From the NCBI GenBank assembly GCA_036278715.1, contig DASUKN010000105.1, positions 1-64,000 of the forward strand: 64,000 bases of DNA, in the 5' to 3' direction. Of this stretch, positions 50,394 to 58,408 are shown one piece after another (positions within the stretch are counted from its first letter, which is position 1; each line of letters starts with the position of its first letter). The stretch is from Udaeobacter sp025935755. Lineage in GTDB: Bacteria > Verrucomicrobiota > Verrucomicrobiia > Chthoniobacterales > UBA10450. Under the pieces are notes generated by a model, which was not told the DNA's origin, did no database searches, and saw nothing but the letters and a program-made list of their open reading frames with translations. The translations under genes and the position numbers were made by a program.

Positions 50394-51191
50394 CTATTCA
50401 GCGCTCTTCTGAGCCGTGTCTGCCGATCCGGATTCCCGCTGACTGATCACGTCGCGATATCGCACGATGCCGTCGGTAATCGCTGCCGCTAACTGGTCGC
50501 GATAATCTTCACTCGCAAGTTTCGATAGCTCGTCCTTGTTCGTGATAAAGCCGCCCTCAATCAAGACCGCAGGAGATGTCACGTTTGCGATCACAAAAAA
50601 TTGTTTGGCTTGCGTCCCGCGATCGATGGATCGGGTTCGCGCCACCAATGCTTCCTGAATGAAACTGGCGAGACTTTGGCTTTCCGGCCTCGGTGAATTA
50701 GATGGCGGCCGCGAAAAAAATGGCAGCCACGAAGCGAGAGTAGAACTGTAGCCGACCTGATGCGCCGCATAATACGTTTCAACACCACTGGCGACTGGTT
50801 TGTTGTCTTCATTAAAATGAATACTGATAAAAATGCTGTCGTTCGCCCGATTCCCGAACGCAGCCCGGTCGGCCAGCGAGACATAGCTGTCCCCGAGCCG
50901 GGTCATCAATGTGGCAATCCCTCGAGCATCCAGGAGCCGATCGACGCGGCGCGCTACGTCCAGCGTCAGATCTTTTTCTACGACGCCGCCACACATCGCT
51001 CCGGAATCCTGACCACCGTGTCCAGGGTCAAGAACCACGACTGCGAATGGCTTGCGTCCCTGTGGCTGAGTAGCCCTTGATCCTTTATAAACCGCCGGTC
51101 GCTTCTCCTGGTGCAAGGAAATCCAGACAAGCGAGACAATCATCAGCAACAAGCCGGCGACCGCCACCACATTCCTCAAGGCTTGTTTCAT
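50394..51191 (-). CDS. N-acetylmuramoyl-L-alanine amidase (Amidase_3, zinc-dependent)
   Basis: A 265-aa murein amidase that cleaves the bond between MurNAc and the stem peptide. An N-terminal signal anchor (VVAVAGLLLMIVSLVWISL) places it in the periplasm. The zinc site has His in VVVLDPGHGGQDSGAM, Glu in GVVEKDLTLDVA and His in SIFISIHFNEDN; the catalytic glutamate is in AVLIEGGFITNKDEL. No AMIN domain is present. It begins 38 bp after prcA ends, on the same strand, so it belongs to the same transcription unit as the proteasome genes. Confidence 0.9.
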   Translation of the reverse strand: MKQALRNVVAVAGLLLMIVSLVWISLHQEKRPAVYKGSRATQPQGRKPFAVVVLDPGHGGQDSGAMCGGVVEKDLTLDVARRVDRLLDARGIATLMTRLGDSYVSLADRAAFGNRANDSIFISIHFNEDNKPVASGVETYYAAHQVGYSSTLASWLPFFSRPPSNSPRPESQSLASFIQEALVARTRSIDRGTQAKQFFVIANVTSPAVLIEGGFITNKDELSKLASEDYRDQLAAAITDGIVRYRDVISQRESGSADTAQKSAE

Positions 51192-51229
51192 TCGTGATTC
51201 CCGTGAGAAAAATTGAGTTCATCATTTAA

Positions 51230-52009
51230 TCACTGAGAAATGATGGAGCGCAATTCCTTATCTGCCAGCGGGCGATATCGAATCGGTGTGCTGCCATCGC
51301 GCTGCAGCACTGCGGCTTCTACCGCAGCAATCGCGAGTTGTTCCTGGCGATGTTGCGCGATGGCATCGCGCGCCGGCAACTCTTTCGTCTCGCCCGCTTG
51401 CAACAACATGTGACCAACACTCCATGCGTCGAGTGCCGAGTTCACTGCCGTTTCCAAGCTGGCATCCGGTTTGTGCTCGGCTTTGAGAAATGCTTCCATG
51501 AATTCGACCGATTGGCGCGTCCCGCTGAGCACGGCAAAATCTTGTCGCGCTCGCGAATACGTCGCACCGTTGCTTGCGATCTCGCCGTCGTATTCAACTC
51601 GCAAAAACAAATCGTCCTCGGGACGCGCGCCTACCTCCGCGAAAAGCATGCGCGCCAGATACGGAGCACCGTAGACCTGCTCGAAAGCGCTCTTCATGAC
51701 CGGGCTGAGCGAATAATGCGCGAGCCGCCGCAGCGAAACATCCGCCGCCGAGCGCGTGAAACCCTCGGTGCTCGCCAGTTCAATGGCGGCCATTCGTAAA
51801 CGCTCGATATCGCCGGGATGGCCGATCGCTCCCATTGCAATACGATCGTAAATCTCGAAAAGTTTCTGGCGCGTCTGTCCAAGCGTGACAAACAGGATGC
51901 CTTCGCCGTAACCCAGCGCCGCGATGGGACTACCAGGGGCGAGCTGTCCTTCGATGTACTCGCGCCGGTTGGCGATCGCTTCAACCCAACGATACGGCTC
52001 CTCAATCAT
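51230..52009 (-). CDS. prcA: Proteasome alpha subunit PrcA
   Basis: A 259-aa N-terminal-nucleophile-fold protein of the 20S proteasome alpha type, which forms the outer rings and gates entry. Segments YRWVEAIANRREYIEGQLAP, GILFVTLGQTRQKLFEIYDR, IAMGAIGHPGDIERLRMAAI and FAEVGARPEDDLFLRVEYDG match this family. There is no N-terminal catalytic threonine, as expected for alpha. The ATG at 52009 overlaps the stop of prcB by 4 bp (ATGA), so the two are translationally coupled. Verrucomicrobial rather than actinobacterial type is suggested by the UBact gene upstream. Confidence 0.9.
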   Translation of the reverse strand: MIEEPYRWVEAIANRREYIEGQLAPGSPIAALGYGEGILFVTLGQTRQKLFEIYDRIAMGAIGHPGDIERLRMAAIELASTEGFTRSAADVSLRRLAHYSLSPVMKSAFEQVYGAPYLARMLFAEVGARPEDDLFLRVEYDGEIASNGATYSRARQDFAVLSGTRQSVEFMEAFLKAEHKPDASLETAVNSALDAWSVGHMLLQAGETKELPARDAIAQHRQEQLAIAAVEAAVLQRDGSTPIRYRPLADKELRSIISQ

Positions 52010-52830
52010 GCCACCATTTCCTTGAACACGGCCGCGATCTTATTTTGCGGCAAAGTGGTGATGCCTTTGCGCGACACAATCTTGATTATGGGATAAATTT
52101 TTCCGCTCCGATCCACGCCTGCTGTCGCTGTATCTGATTCAGCAGCAGTATCGAGGGCGCGCAGCGCGAGGGACACTGCTTCGTCTTCACTCAGGTTGTG
52201 CAGCGGCTTCCCGCCCCATGTGTTTTCATAATAAAGAATGCCGCGGACCGCAGGGGAACCGGATCCAGTTGCCGCGTAATCGGTGGCTTCAAATTGCGCG
52301 CCCATCGCGTCGTAAAAGTAGAGACGCGCTTCGGGCTTCGAATTTCCGTCATAAGTCGCAAAGATCGGGACTACGACACCGATGCCTTGCATGACGAACC
52401 CGAAATTGTCGCGCAACAACTTCGAGAGCGCCCGCACTTTGCCGTCGACGCTCATTTCCTGCAGCTGAGTTCGCCGAAAAAATTGCAGTGAATGCTCAAG
52501 CACGCGTGCCATCTCCCACGCGGTGGCAGGCACACCGGCGATGGCCATTATCGAATTGCTATCAATCTCCAGAACTTTGTCCGCGCGATCATAGACAACG
52601 GTGTTACCCGCAGTCGCACGGCGATCTCCTGCAACCAGAACGCCGCCGGAAAATTTGAAGGCAAGAATCGTCGTCGCCTGGGTCGGTTGCCACATCTGTT
52701 GTTGCGCCGGGTTTTGCACCATCGGACCCGGGGCAGCCGGGCCAAGCAGCCCTTTGCGCCGCAGCAGCGAAGGAAAGTCATCCGCTGCACCAGAGAAATT
52801 CTGGTCAAATCCCAACTCCGAATGGTCCAT
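52006..52830 (-). CDS. prcB: Proteasome beta subunit PrcB
   Basis: A 274-aa 20S proteasome beta subunit. A propeptide of 52 residues (MDHSELGFDQNF onward) is removed to expose the catalytic Thr53 in QPTQATTILAFKFSGG. The downstream Asp and the lysine-equivalent are in VLVAGDRRATAGNTVVYDRA, and IMAIAGVPATAWEMARVLEH is also typical. Assembled with PrcA it forms the proteolytic chamber that degrades proteins tagged by UBact or Pup. The start is ATG 52830, sharing its A with the UBact stop (TAATG). The open frame extends further upstream, but that part overlaps UBact. Confidence 0.93.
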   Translation of the reverse strand: MDHSELGFDQNFSGAADDFPSLLRRKGLLGPAAPGPMVQNPAQQQMWQPTQATTILAFKFSGGVLVAGDRRATAGNTVVYDRADKVLEIDSNSIMAIAGVPATAWEMARVLEHSLQFFRRTQLQEMSVDGKVRALSKLLRDNFGFVMQGIGVVVPIFATYDGNSKPEARLYFYDAMGAQFEATDYAATGSGSPAVRGILYYENTWGGKPLHNLSEDEAVSLALRALDTAAESDTATAGVDRSGKIYPIIKIVSRKGITTLPQNKIAAVFKEMVA

Positions 52831-53006
52831 TACTGACCCGTGCGCTGGCGATAGCGCTTGGATTGGTTGGGATCCACCTTGCGCATTTTCTTTAACAAAT
52901 CCTTCGTGTCCGGTCGCGAAACATCGGGCGAACGCGGGCCACCGCTGTCGCCTTGTTTTGGTCCCCACGGAGCCGGTTCTACCGGCTTTTGAATGCGCTC
53001 AGGCAT
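52830..53006 (-). CDS. ubact: UBact, prokaryotic ubiquitin-like protein tag
   Basis: A 58-aa disordered, charged protein ending KMRKVDPNQSKRYRQRTGQ, with SPDVSRPDTKDLLKK before it. This matches the UBact family, a Pup analogue described for Gram-negative phyla including Nitrospirae and Verrucomicrobia. In the Pup system the tag is attached through its C-terminal Glu to target lysines; a terminal Gln, as here, must first be deamidated by a Dop-type enzyme. The start is ATG 53006, giving MPERIQKPVEPAPWG. A 25-residue in-frame extension is Leu/Arg-rich and not family-like. The stop overlaps the prcB start (TAATG), so tag and protease are coupled. No ligase or deamidase gene lies in the window. 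Confidence 0.93.
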   Translation of the reverse strand: MPERIQKPVEPAPWGPKQGDSGGPRSPDVSRPDTKDLLKKMRKVDPNQSKRYRQRTGQ

Positions 53007-53165
53007 GAAAAAACGTACGAGCAAAAGTTCGAAACGCAAGGGGCGCAGCGTCAATAGGCTTCTTAAATGGCTACAGTGCATTCGTTAACAGTTTGAAAAA
53101 ACAATCGCTCGAACTGTCGAACCCGCTTGTCAGACAAATGCGCCGATGGCAACATTTCCGCAGCG

Positions 53166-53633
53166 ATGAAGGCAGCCGGCATTTTGTGCGCGATGAGCTC
53201 TTTCGCGCTTTGCATTGCGCTCGCGGAAACCCCCGCGTCGCCTGAGAAAAAAGGGACTGAACCCACGCAGCTCGAAGCGTTGGCAAAAAAGATTGACGAA
53301 CAGAACGCCAAAATCGATGCGCTTTCTCAGGAGATTCTGAAACTGGAACAACAACTCTCGCATTCCCGGCCCGGTGTGATGATAGGAGAAGCTTCGCCTG
53401 CGCCCGCAACCGGGACAGCTCCTGCTGCACCTGTACCGCATTCCGCTGCGGGAGGTAACACACATACGGTTGCACGCGGTGAAACTCTCACTTCCATCGC
53501 AAAGATGTACAAAGTGACCGTGGACGATCTGCAGAAAGCCAACAACATTGAAGACGGCCGTAAATTGCAGGCCGGCCAAACGATCACGATCCCGACGACA
53601 TCACCTGCCGCGTCCGCCTCGCCGTCGCCCTGA
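53166..53633 (+). CDS. Exported coiled-coil protein with C-terminal LysM domain
   Basis: A 155-aa protein with a signal sequence (AAGILCAMSSFALCIALAE), a short coiled coil (QLEALAKKIDEQNAKIDALS), a Pro/Ala-rich linker and one LysM domain (THTVARGETLTSIAKMYKVT ... LQAGQTITIPT). LysM binds the glycan strands of peptidoglycan. It is divergent from the UBact operon across 159 bp and followed 17 bp later by the GYF_2 gene. The start is ATG 53166; an upstream TTG is possible. Confidence 0.85.
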   Translation: MKAAGILCAMSSFALCIALAETPASPEKKGTEPTQLEALAKKIDEQNAKIDALSQEILKLEQQLSHSRPGVMIGEASPAPATGTAPAAPVPHSAAGGNTHTVARGETLTSIAKMYKVTVDDLQKANNIEDGRKLQAGQTITIPTTSPAASASPSP

Positions 53634-53650
53634 TCGACAAGAAAATTCCG

Positions 53651-54199
53651 GTGAACCAAAAGTGGTTTCTTCGCAAACACGAGGACGGTAGCACGTTCGG
53701 GCCGGTGCAGTTCGAGCAGATCACGCGTTGGGCTGCTGCGGCGCAGGTCGCGCCGCATGATACTCTTTCCAGTGATGGACAGACTTGGACCAAAGCGCCG
53801 ATGCTTCCTCAGCTCGGCATGGACTGGCTGGTTGAACTAACGAGCGAGCATTATTACGGACCGACCACCCTGGGTGCATTGCGGGAGTTTATTCGGCTCG
53901 GCGAAATCGACGGCGAAGCAGTCGTGATTAACACTTGCGATGGTATTCGCAGACAGATCCGCGAAATGCCCGACCTGTGGGAGACCGCCCAGTCCGGAGC
54001 CGATGAAAATCAATTCCAAATTCAACTCGACGATCCCGTCGGACCAGGTGTTGCGAAGATGTCTGTCCGTCTTCAGGAACGAATTCGCGATCTTGAACAG
54101 ACGCTGCAGGAAGAACGCCGCGCCCTCGCCGACAGTCAGAAGCGCTATGACGATCTCGAACGAAAATACCAGGATCTCTTACTGCGCGACCTGTCGTAA
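53651..54199 (+). CDS. GYF_2 domain protein with C-terminal coiled coil
   Basis: A 182-aa cytoplasmic protein. The N-terminal ~60 residues have the GYF_2 pattern (KWFLRKHEDGSTFGPVQFEQ, then DTLSSDGQTWTKAPML), with a second, weaker GYF-like unit (HYYGPTTLGALREFIRLGEI). The last 50 residues are a strong coiled coil (VRLQERIRDLEQTLQEERRA). GYF domains bind proline-rich peptides, and the LysM gene just upstream encodes a Pro-rich linker, but that link is only suggestive. Start is GTG 53651. Confidence 0.75.
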   Translation: MNQKWFLRKHEDGSTFGPVQFEQITRWAAAAQVAPHDTLSSDGQTWTKAPMLPQLGMDWLVELTSEHYYGPTTLGALREFIRLGEIDGEAVVINTCDGIRRQIREMPDLWETAQSGADENQFQIQLDDPVGPGVAKMSVRLQERIRDLEQTLQEERRALADSQKRYDDLERKYQDLLLRDLS

Positions 54200-54233
54200 G
54201 TCAGGCATCGAATCGCCGGCGTTTCCGTAACAT

Positions 54234-56075
54234 TTAAACCGGCAATCGCTCTTCTTCTTGTTCCGGTACTTCTGATGCGAGAATTCCCTGCTGCGGTTCT
54301 GGTTCCCGCTGGGGCGACGACTCCAAAAAGCTCTGCCGGCACAGCTGCGCGTATTTTTGATCCAGCGCGAGCAATTCATCGTGTGAGCCGCGCTCGATGA
54401 CTCGGCCGTGATCGAGCACGAGAATTTGGTCCGCGTGCACGATCGTGGAAAGCCGGTGCGCAATTACAATGGACGTTCGATTCGCCATCAGATGTTCCAG
54501 CGCCTCCTGGATCAACCTTTCCGTCGCCGTATCCACACTCGCAGTTGCCTCATCAAGAATCAAAATCGGTGGATCTTTGAGCAGCGCGCGTGCAATCGAA
54601 AGCCGCTGCTTCTCGCCCACACTCAATTTAACACCGCGCTCACCGACAACGCTCTCCACGCCCTGCGGCAAACGTTCGATGAACTGCCGGGCGTTCGCCG
54701 CGTCGATCGCGCGCCACAATTCGGCGTCGGCCGCGCCTGGCTTCCCCATCAACAGATTTTCACGAATGGATCCGTTGAACAGAAAGCTTTCCTGCGTCAC
54801 CACCCCAATCGCTTCGCGCAACGTGGGCAGGTCGTATTCGCGAATCGGCTTGTCATCGACGTAAATCTGGCCGGAATCGTATTCGTAAAAGCGGACCAGT
54901 AAATTCACCAGCGTCGATTTCCCCGCGCCAGTCGCGCCGACCAGCGCAGTTGTCGTGCCCGGCGGCGCGTGAAACGAAACGTGCTTTAGCGCGGGTAATC
55001 CTTCGGCATAACTGAAGCCCACGTTTTCGTACCGAATGTCGCCGATGATTCGCTCTTTTGGACTGCGCAAACGTGTCTGCGCTTGTGAAGCGGCGACACG
55101 TAGCGGCGCTTGAAAACCTGGTTCGACGTTTTCGTCGAGGATCTCGAACACGCGCTCGCCCGCTGCGCGCCCGGCCTGGACCAATTGATTTAGCTGATGC
55201 AGCCGGCTGATCGGATCATAAAGAAATGCCGTGAGCATCAGGATCGCGACGAGGTCGCCGATCTGTAACGTCCCATTCAAAACGGCATGACTGCCGAATC
55301 CCAGCACGAGCAACGCGCCGATCGCTTCGAACATCGACATCGAGGGCGAGTAAATCGCCCACGTCCGCATCACCACCAGCGTGGCGTGCCGCAATTGATC
55401 GCTGGCGCCATTGAAACGCGAGTGTTCCTCGCGTTCGCGGGCGAAACTCTTGATCTGCCGAATCCCGGCAAGATTGTCGTGCAACAAGGCGTTGATGTTT
55501 GAGGCAGCGCGCCGCTGTAATCGATAACGGCGGTGCGCGGTTAACGTGTAACCGAGCGCGCCCGCAATCAGGAGCGGCAAAGGCACCAGCGCGAGCAATG
55601 CGAGCATCGGGTTCAGATAAAACATCACCGCCATCACAATGATGATCTGTAAAACCGCGACGACGCCTTGCTCGATTCCATCGATCAGCACCCGCTCCAC
55701 CGAGTTGACGTCTTCAATCACGCGCGTCATCAGGTCGCCCGTGGCCCGGTTATCAAACCAGCGCAGCGGCAGCAATTGAATGTGTGAATACAAATCGCTG
55801 CGCAGATCGAAAATCACTTTCTGCTCGAACGTGTTATTCAGGATGATCCGGAGCGCGTTAAAAAGGTGCTGAACAACAAAAGCCGCGGTGGCGAGCAAAA
55901 GAAGCGGTAGCAATTTGTCCGGCCGGTTGGCATACACCACATCGTCGATGATCCATTTGGTTACGCCTGGAAAGACGATCACCATCAGCGTGCCCAGGAT
56001 CGCGCACGCGAGCGTCCCGGCAGCCAAACCGGGATAGCGCTTTAGATAAGCGAATACGCGCCAAACCGTTTCCAT
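54234..56075 (-). CDS. ABC exporter, fused permease and ATPase (MsbA-like)
   Basis: A 613-aa half-transporter that works as a dimer in the inner membrane. Six membrane helices in residues ~1-300 (for example LAAGTLACAILGTLMVIVFP) contain the typical loop LPLRWFDNRATGDLMTRVIE. The nucleotide-binding domain has Walker A (VGATGAGKSTLVN), Q-loop (VTQESFLFNGSIRENLL), the signature LSVGEKQRLSIARALL, Walker B (ILILDEATASVDT) and the switch histidine (IVIAHRLSTI). The substrate could be lipid A, a lipid or a drug. I start at ATG 56075 (METVWRVFAYLKRYP); the frame extends 17 codons further to an ATG at 56126. It is divergent from folB. Confidence 0.92.
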   Translation of the reverse strand: METVWRVFAYLKRYPGLAAGTLACAILGTLMVIVFPGVTKWIIDDVVYANRPDKLLPLLLLATAAFVVQHLFNALRIILNNTFEQKVIFDLRSDLYSHIQLLPLRWFDNRATGDLMTRVIEDVNSVERVLIDGIEQGVVAVLQIIIVMAVMFYLNPMLALLALVPLPLLIAGALGYTLTAHRRYRLQRRAASNINALLHDNLAGIRQIKSFAREREEHSRFNGASDQLRHATLVVMRTWAIYSPSMSMFEAIGALLVLGFGSHAVLNGTLQIGDLVAILMLTAFLYDPISRLHQLNQLVQAGRAAGERVFEILDENVEPGFQAPLRVAASQAQTRLRSPKERIIGDIRYENVGFSYAEGLPALKHVSFHAPPGTTTALVGATGAGKSTLVNLLVRFYEYDSGQIYVDDKPIREYDLPTLREAIGVVTQESFLFNGSIRENLLMGKPGAADAELWRAIDAANARQFIERLPQGVESVVGERGVKLSVGEKQRLSIARALLKDPPILILDEATASVDTATERLIQEALEHLMANRTSIVIAHRLSTIVHADQILVLDHGRVIERGSHDELLALDQKYAQLCRQSFLESSPQREPEPQQGILASEVPEQEEERLPV

Positions 56076-56178
56076 TTGCAACAATTTTACTCGAAGCCCG
56101 CGAATCACGCGAATCGCTTCGGCCATTCACCCTGTTACGCGCGATTGGCGAATCCGGTTTCGTGGTTAAGGTTCGGGC

Positions 56179-56559
56179 GTGGCCAATGATTCGCATTCGT
56201 CCCCCGACCAAGTCCACATCGAACAGCTCGAAGTTTTCACGGTTATTGGCGTGTTAGAGCACGAGCGCAAAGGTTTACAACGGTTGACCATTTCTATCTC
56301 TTTTACGCCGTACCAAAAGGCGCAGGATTTGGCCGATGACATCGATAAGGCCGTCAACTATTCGGCCATCGCCGAGGAGACGCAACGTTTCGCGCGTGAA
56401 CAATCTGTAAACCTTATCGAAACATTAGCGGACCGTCTGGCTGCGCATTTACTCAGGACCTTTTCGATTCAAAATGTGACTGTCGAAATCCGGAAGTTCG
56501 CTTTGCAGGATGCAAAATACGTTTCTGTCAAGGCGACGCGAACTGCACGAATCGGCTGA
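56179..56559 (+). CDS. folB: Dihydroneopterin aldolase FolB
   Basis: A 126-aa enzyme of folate synthesis that converts dihydroneopterin to 6-hydroxymethyl-dihydropterin. The N-terminal motif VHIEQLEVFTVIGVLEHERK and the middle VNYSAIAEETQRFAREQSVN are typical, and the catalytic lysine is expected in VEIRKFALQDAKYVSVKATR near the C-terminus. Start is GTG 56179. No other fol gene is adjacent. Confidence 0.88.
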   Translation: MANDSHSSPDQVHIEQLEVFTVIGVLEHERKGLQRLTISISFTPYQKAQDLADDIDKAVNYSAIAEETQRFAREQSVNLIETLADRLAAHLLRTFSIQNVTVEIRKFALQDAKYVSVKATRTARIG

Positions 56560-56632
56560 TCCAGAGCAGCGACTCTAGTGCCCGGTTTACGCGGCGAGTT
56601 TCTGGGCGACGGACAAAGCTGATGTGATTCCG

Positions 56633-56652
56633 GCGAGGGCACGCGCCCTCGC
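56633..56652. repeat. Palindrome in a 278-bp GC-rich gap
   Basis: Perfect 8-bp arms GCGAGGGC/GCCCTCGC around ACGC. The surrounding gap 56560-56837 is very GC-rich and contains further GCGAGGGCG pieces near 56731 and 56752. I see no gene in it. Confidence 0.45.
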
Positions 56653-56837
56653 GTGCTGGCGACGCCGCCTCGCCATCGTGAACTTTCTTTCGATGCTCGG
56701 CCTCGGTTGCTCGCCGTCGGAGGTTTGACGCGAGGGCGCGGCAAACAGCGCGCGAGGGCGGGTGGGCTCCCCGGAGTCGAAGCGAACCTTTTGGCAGGAC
56801 GTTTGCCGCTGAAGAAAGCGACCGCTACAATTGCCGG

Positions 56838-57431
56838 ATGAACGGCGGTCATTGGGAGACGATTTCAAGCGAGCAGCAGTTTGCTGATCGCAACCTCGAA
56901 GTTGTGATCGATCGTGTGCAAACACCAGGCCGTCCGGATCCCAGGTCCTGGACAATTGTGCATCGCAAACCGGCGGTCGTAATCGCGGCAATGACACGCG
57001 ACGGGAAAATCATCCTTATTCGCCAGGAAAGGATTCCGATCGAACAAGCGATTTGGGAAATGGCATCGGGGCAGATCGACAATCACGATACCGACCCGGA
57101 GAACATCAAAAATGTGGCCCTGCGAGAGCTCAGAGAAGAAACCGGCTACGAATTGGCAGCACGCGGCGAGCTTGTTTCGTTAGGCTATTTTTTTTCGTCA
57201 CCGGGATTTACGGATGAGCGCGGGTATTTCTTTTTGGCCCGTCCGGTTCAACCATGCGCAGACGGCCCGGACCGGGAGGAAGGCGAATCGATTCTTGATT
57301 GCCGAGCATTCACCAGCGAAGAGATTCGCCGCATGATTGCGGAGAATGAAATTCGGGACGCCAATACACTTGGTATTTGCGCCAGGCTCGCCTCTCGCGG
57401 TCTTCTATCCATCGCGCCGCATCATGAGTAA
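56838..57431 (+). CDS. NUDIX hydrolase (ADP-ribose pyrophosphatase-like)
   Basis: A 197-aa NUDIX enzyme. The box is spread over EMASGQIDNHDTDPENIKNV and ALRELREETGYELAARGELV, with the glutamates REETG in place for metal binding. N-terminal strand VIDRVQTPGRPDPRSWTIVH and IILIRQERIPIEQAIWEMAS recall ADP-ribose pyrophosphatases (NudF type). Hydrolyses a nucleoside diphosphate-linked compound; the exact substrate is open. Length fits. No operon. Confidence 0.85.
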   Translation: MNGGHWETISSEQQFADRNLEVVIDRVQTPGRPDPRSWTIVHRKPAVVIAAMTRDGKIILIRQERIPIEQAIWEMASGQIDNHDTDPENIKNVALRELREETGYELAARGELVSLGYFFSSPGFTDERGYFFLARPVQPCADGPDREEGESILDCRAFTSEEIRRMIAENEIRDANTLGICARLASRGLLSIAPHHE

Positions 57432-57621
57432 CCGGTGTGCCGTTCTCATTGACACGCAGCTTCACCCGGGTGCGAAAACCAGAGCGGCCGGCAAGGCAGT
57501 TCAACCACTTCAAGCTGAGTCCAAAACCATTGAAATAGTTCGTGTTTCTTTCAGTTGGCTTCACCCGTCGAAAACCGGGTGTTAATGAAAAACGCCTGGA
57601 CGTTTGGACGAAAGTAATTCG

Positions 57622-58404
57622 ATGGCGCTGCGAGACATCTTCAAATTCCGTGATCCCCCGGAGACTGAAACGTCAAAGCCGTTTCTAGAGCATCTGGAAG
57701 ATCTCCGGTGGACTATTGTGAAGATGGCTCTCGCTCTTGGTATAGCGATGATCATCTGTTTCGCGTTTCGCGGCACGCTGGTGCGGATTATCCAGGCGCC
57801 GCTCAACCATCTGGGGTCACAAGTCGGAACGCTCAAGGCGCTCGGGATCACTGATTCAATCGTGATTTCATTTCATCTGGCGTTTTACGCCGGCATCATT
57901 TTGTCTTTCCCGCTGCTTCTGTATTTCCTGGCAGAATTCGTTTTGCCGGCGCTCACCGCAGTAGAGAAACGTTTTCTATTTCCAGCAATCGCCGTAAGCT
58001 TCGCGCTCTTTCTTTTCGGCGTCCTCGTCTGTTATTTCTGGTTGCTGCCGAAAACGATTCTTTTCTTTTTCCGAGACACCGAATCGCTTGGCTGGGCGCC
58101 GACTTGGACGGTACAACAGTACTACTCGTTCGTGACGCGATTCACCATCGGCTTTGGTCTGGCGTTCGAATTGCCTGTGGTGGTACTTGCGTTGGTCCGA
58201 TTCGGTCTGGTCACATACCGGTTTATGGCGCGAACGCGCCCGTATGCGATTGTGCTTATCTTTGTGCTGGCAACAGTGATCACGCCGACGCCAGATATTT
58301 TGACTTTGATCGCCATGGCACTGCCGATGTGCTTGTTATACGAAAGTTGCATCTGGATCGCATGGTTGATGGAGCGCCGCGCATCGAAACGGATCGCCAG
58401 TTAA
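57622..58404 (+). CDS. tatC: Sec-independent protein translocase TatC
   Basis: A 260-aa TatC with six membrane helices. The hallmark cytoplasmic N-terminus SKPFLEHLEDLRWTIVKMAL (the F-x-E-H-L-x-E/D-L-R motif that reads the twin-arginine signal) is present, followed by a first periplasmic loop, ITDSIVISFHLAFYAGIILS, and FYAGIILSFPLLLYFLAEFV. TatC is the receptor for folded proteins with twin-arginine signals; the PLP enzyme at 16.5-17.8 kb carries such a signal. No tatA or tatB is in the window. ATG 57622 is used; a TTG six codons upstream is possible. The gene ends 4 bp before the prepilin peptidase start. Confidence 0.94.
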   Translation: MALRDIFKFRDPPETETSKPFLEHLEDLRWTIVKMALALGIAMIICFAFRGTLVRIIQAPLNHLGSQVGTLKALGITDSIVISFHLAFYAGIILSFPLLLYFLAEFVLPALTAVEKRFLFPAIAVSFALFLFGVLVCYFWLLPKTILFFFRDTESLGWAPTWTVQQYYSFVTRFTIGFGLAFELPVVVLALVRFGLVTYRFMARTRPYAIVLIFVLATVITPTPDILTLIAMALPMCLLYESCIWIAWLMERRASKRIAS

Positions 58405-58408
58405 CCAC

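Noticed and set aside
56560..56837. A coding gene in the GC-rich gap between folB and the NUDIX gene
   Set aside because: Open frames cross it in several phases, but the sequence is built of short GCGAGGGC-type repeats and palindromes and lacks codon-like structure.
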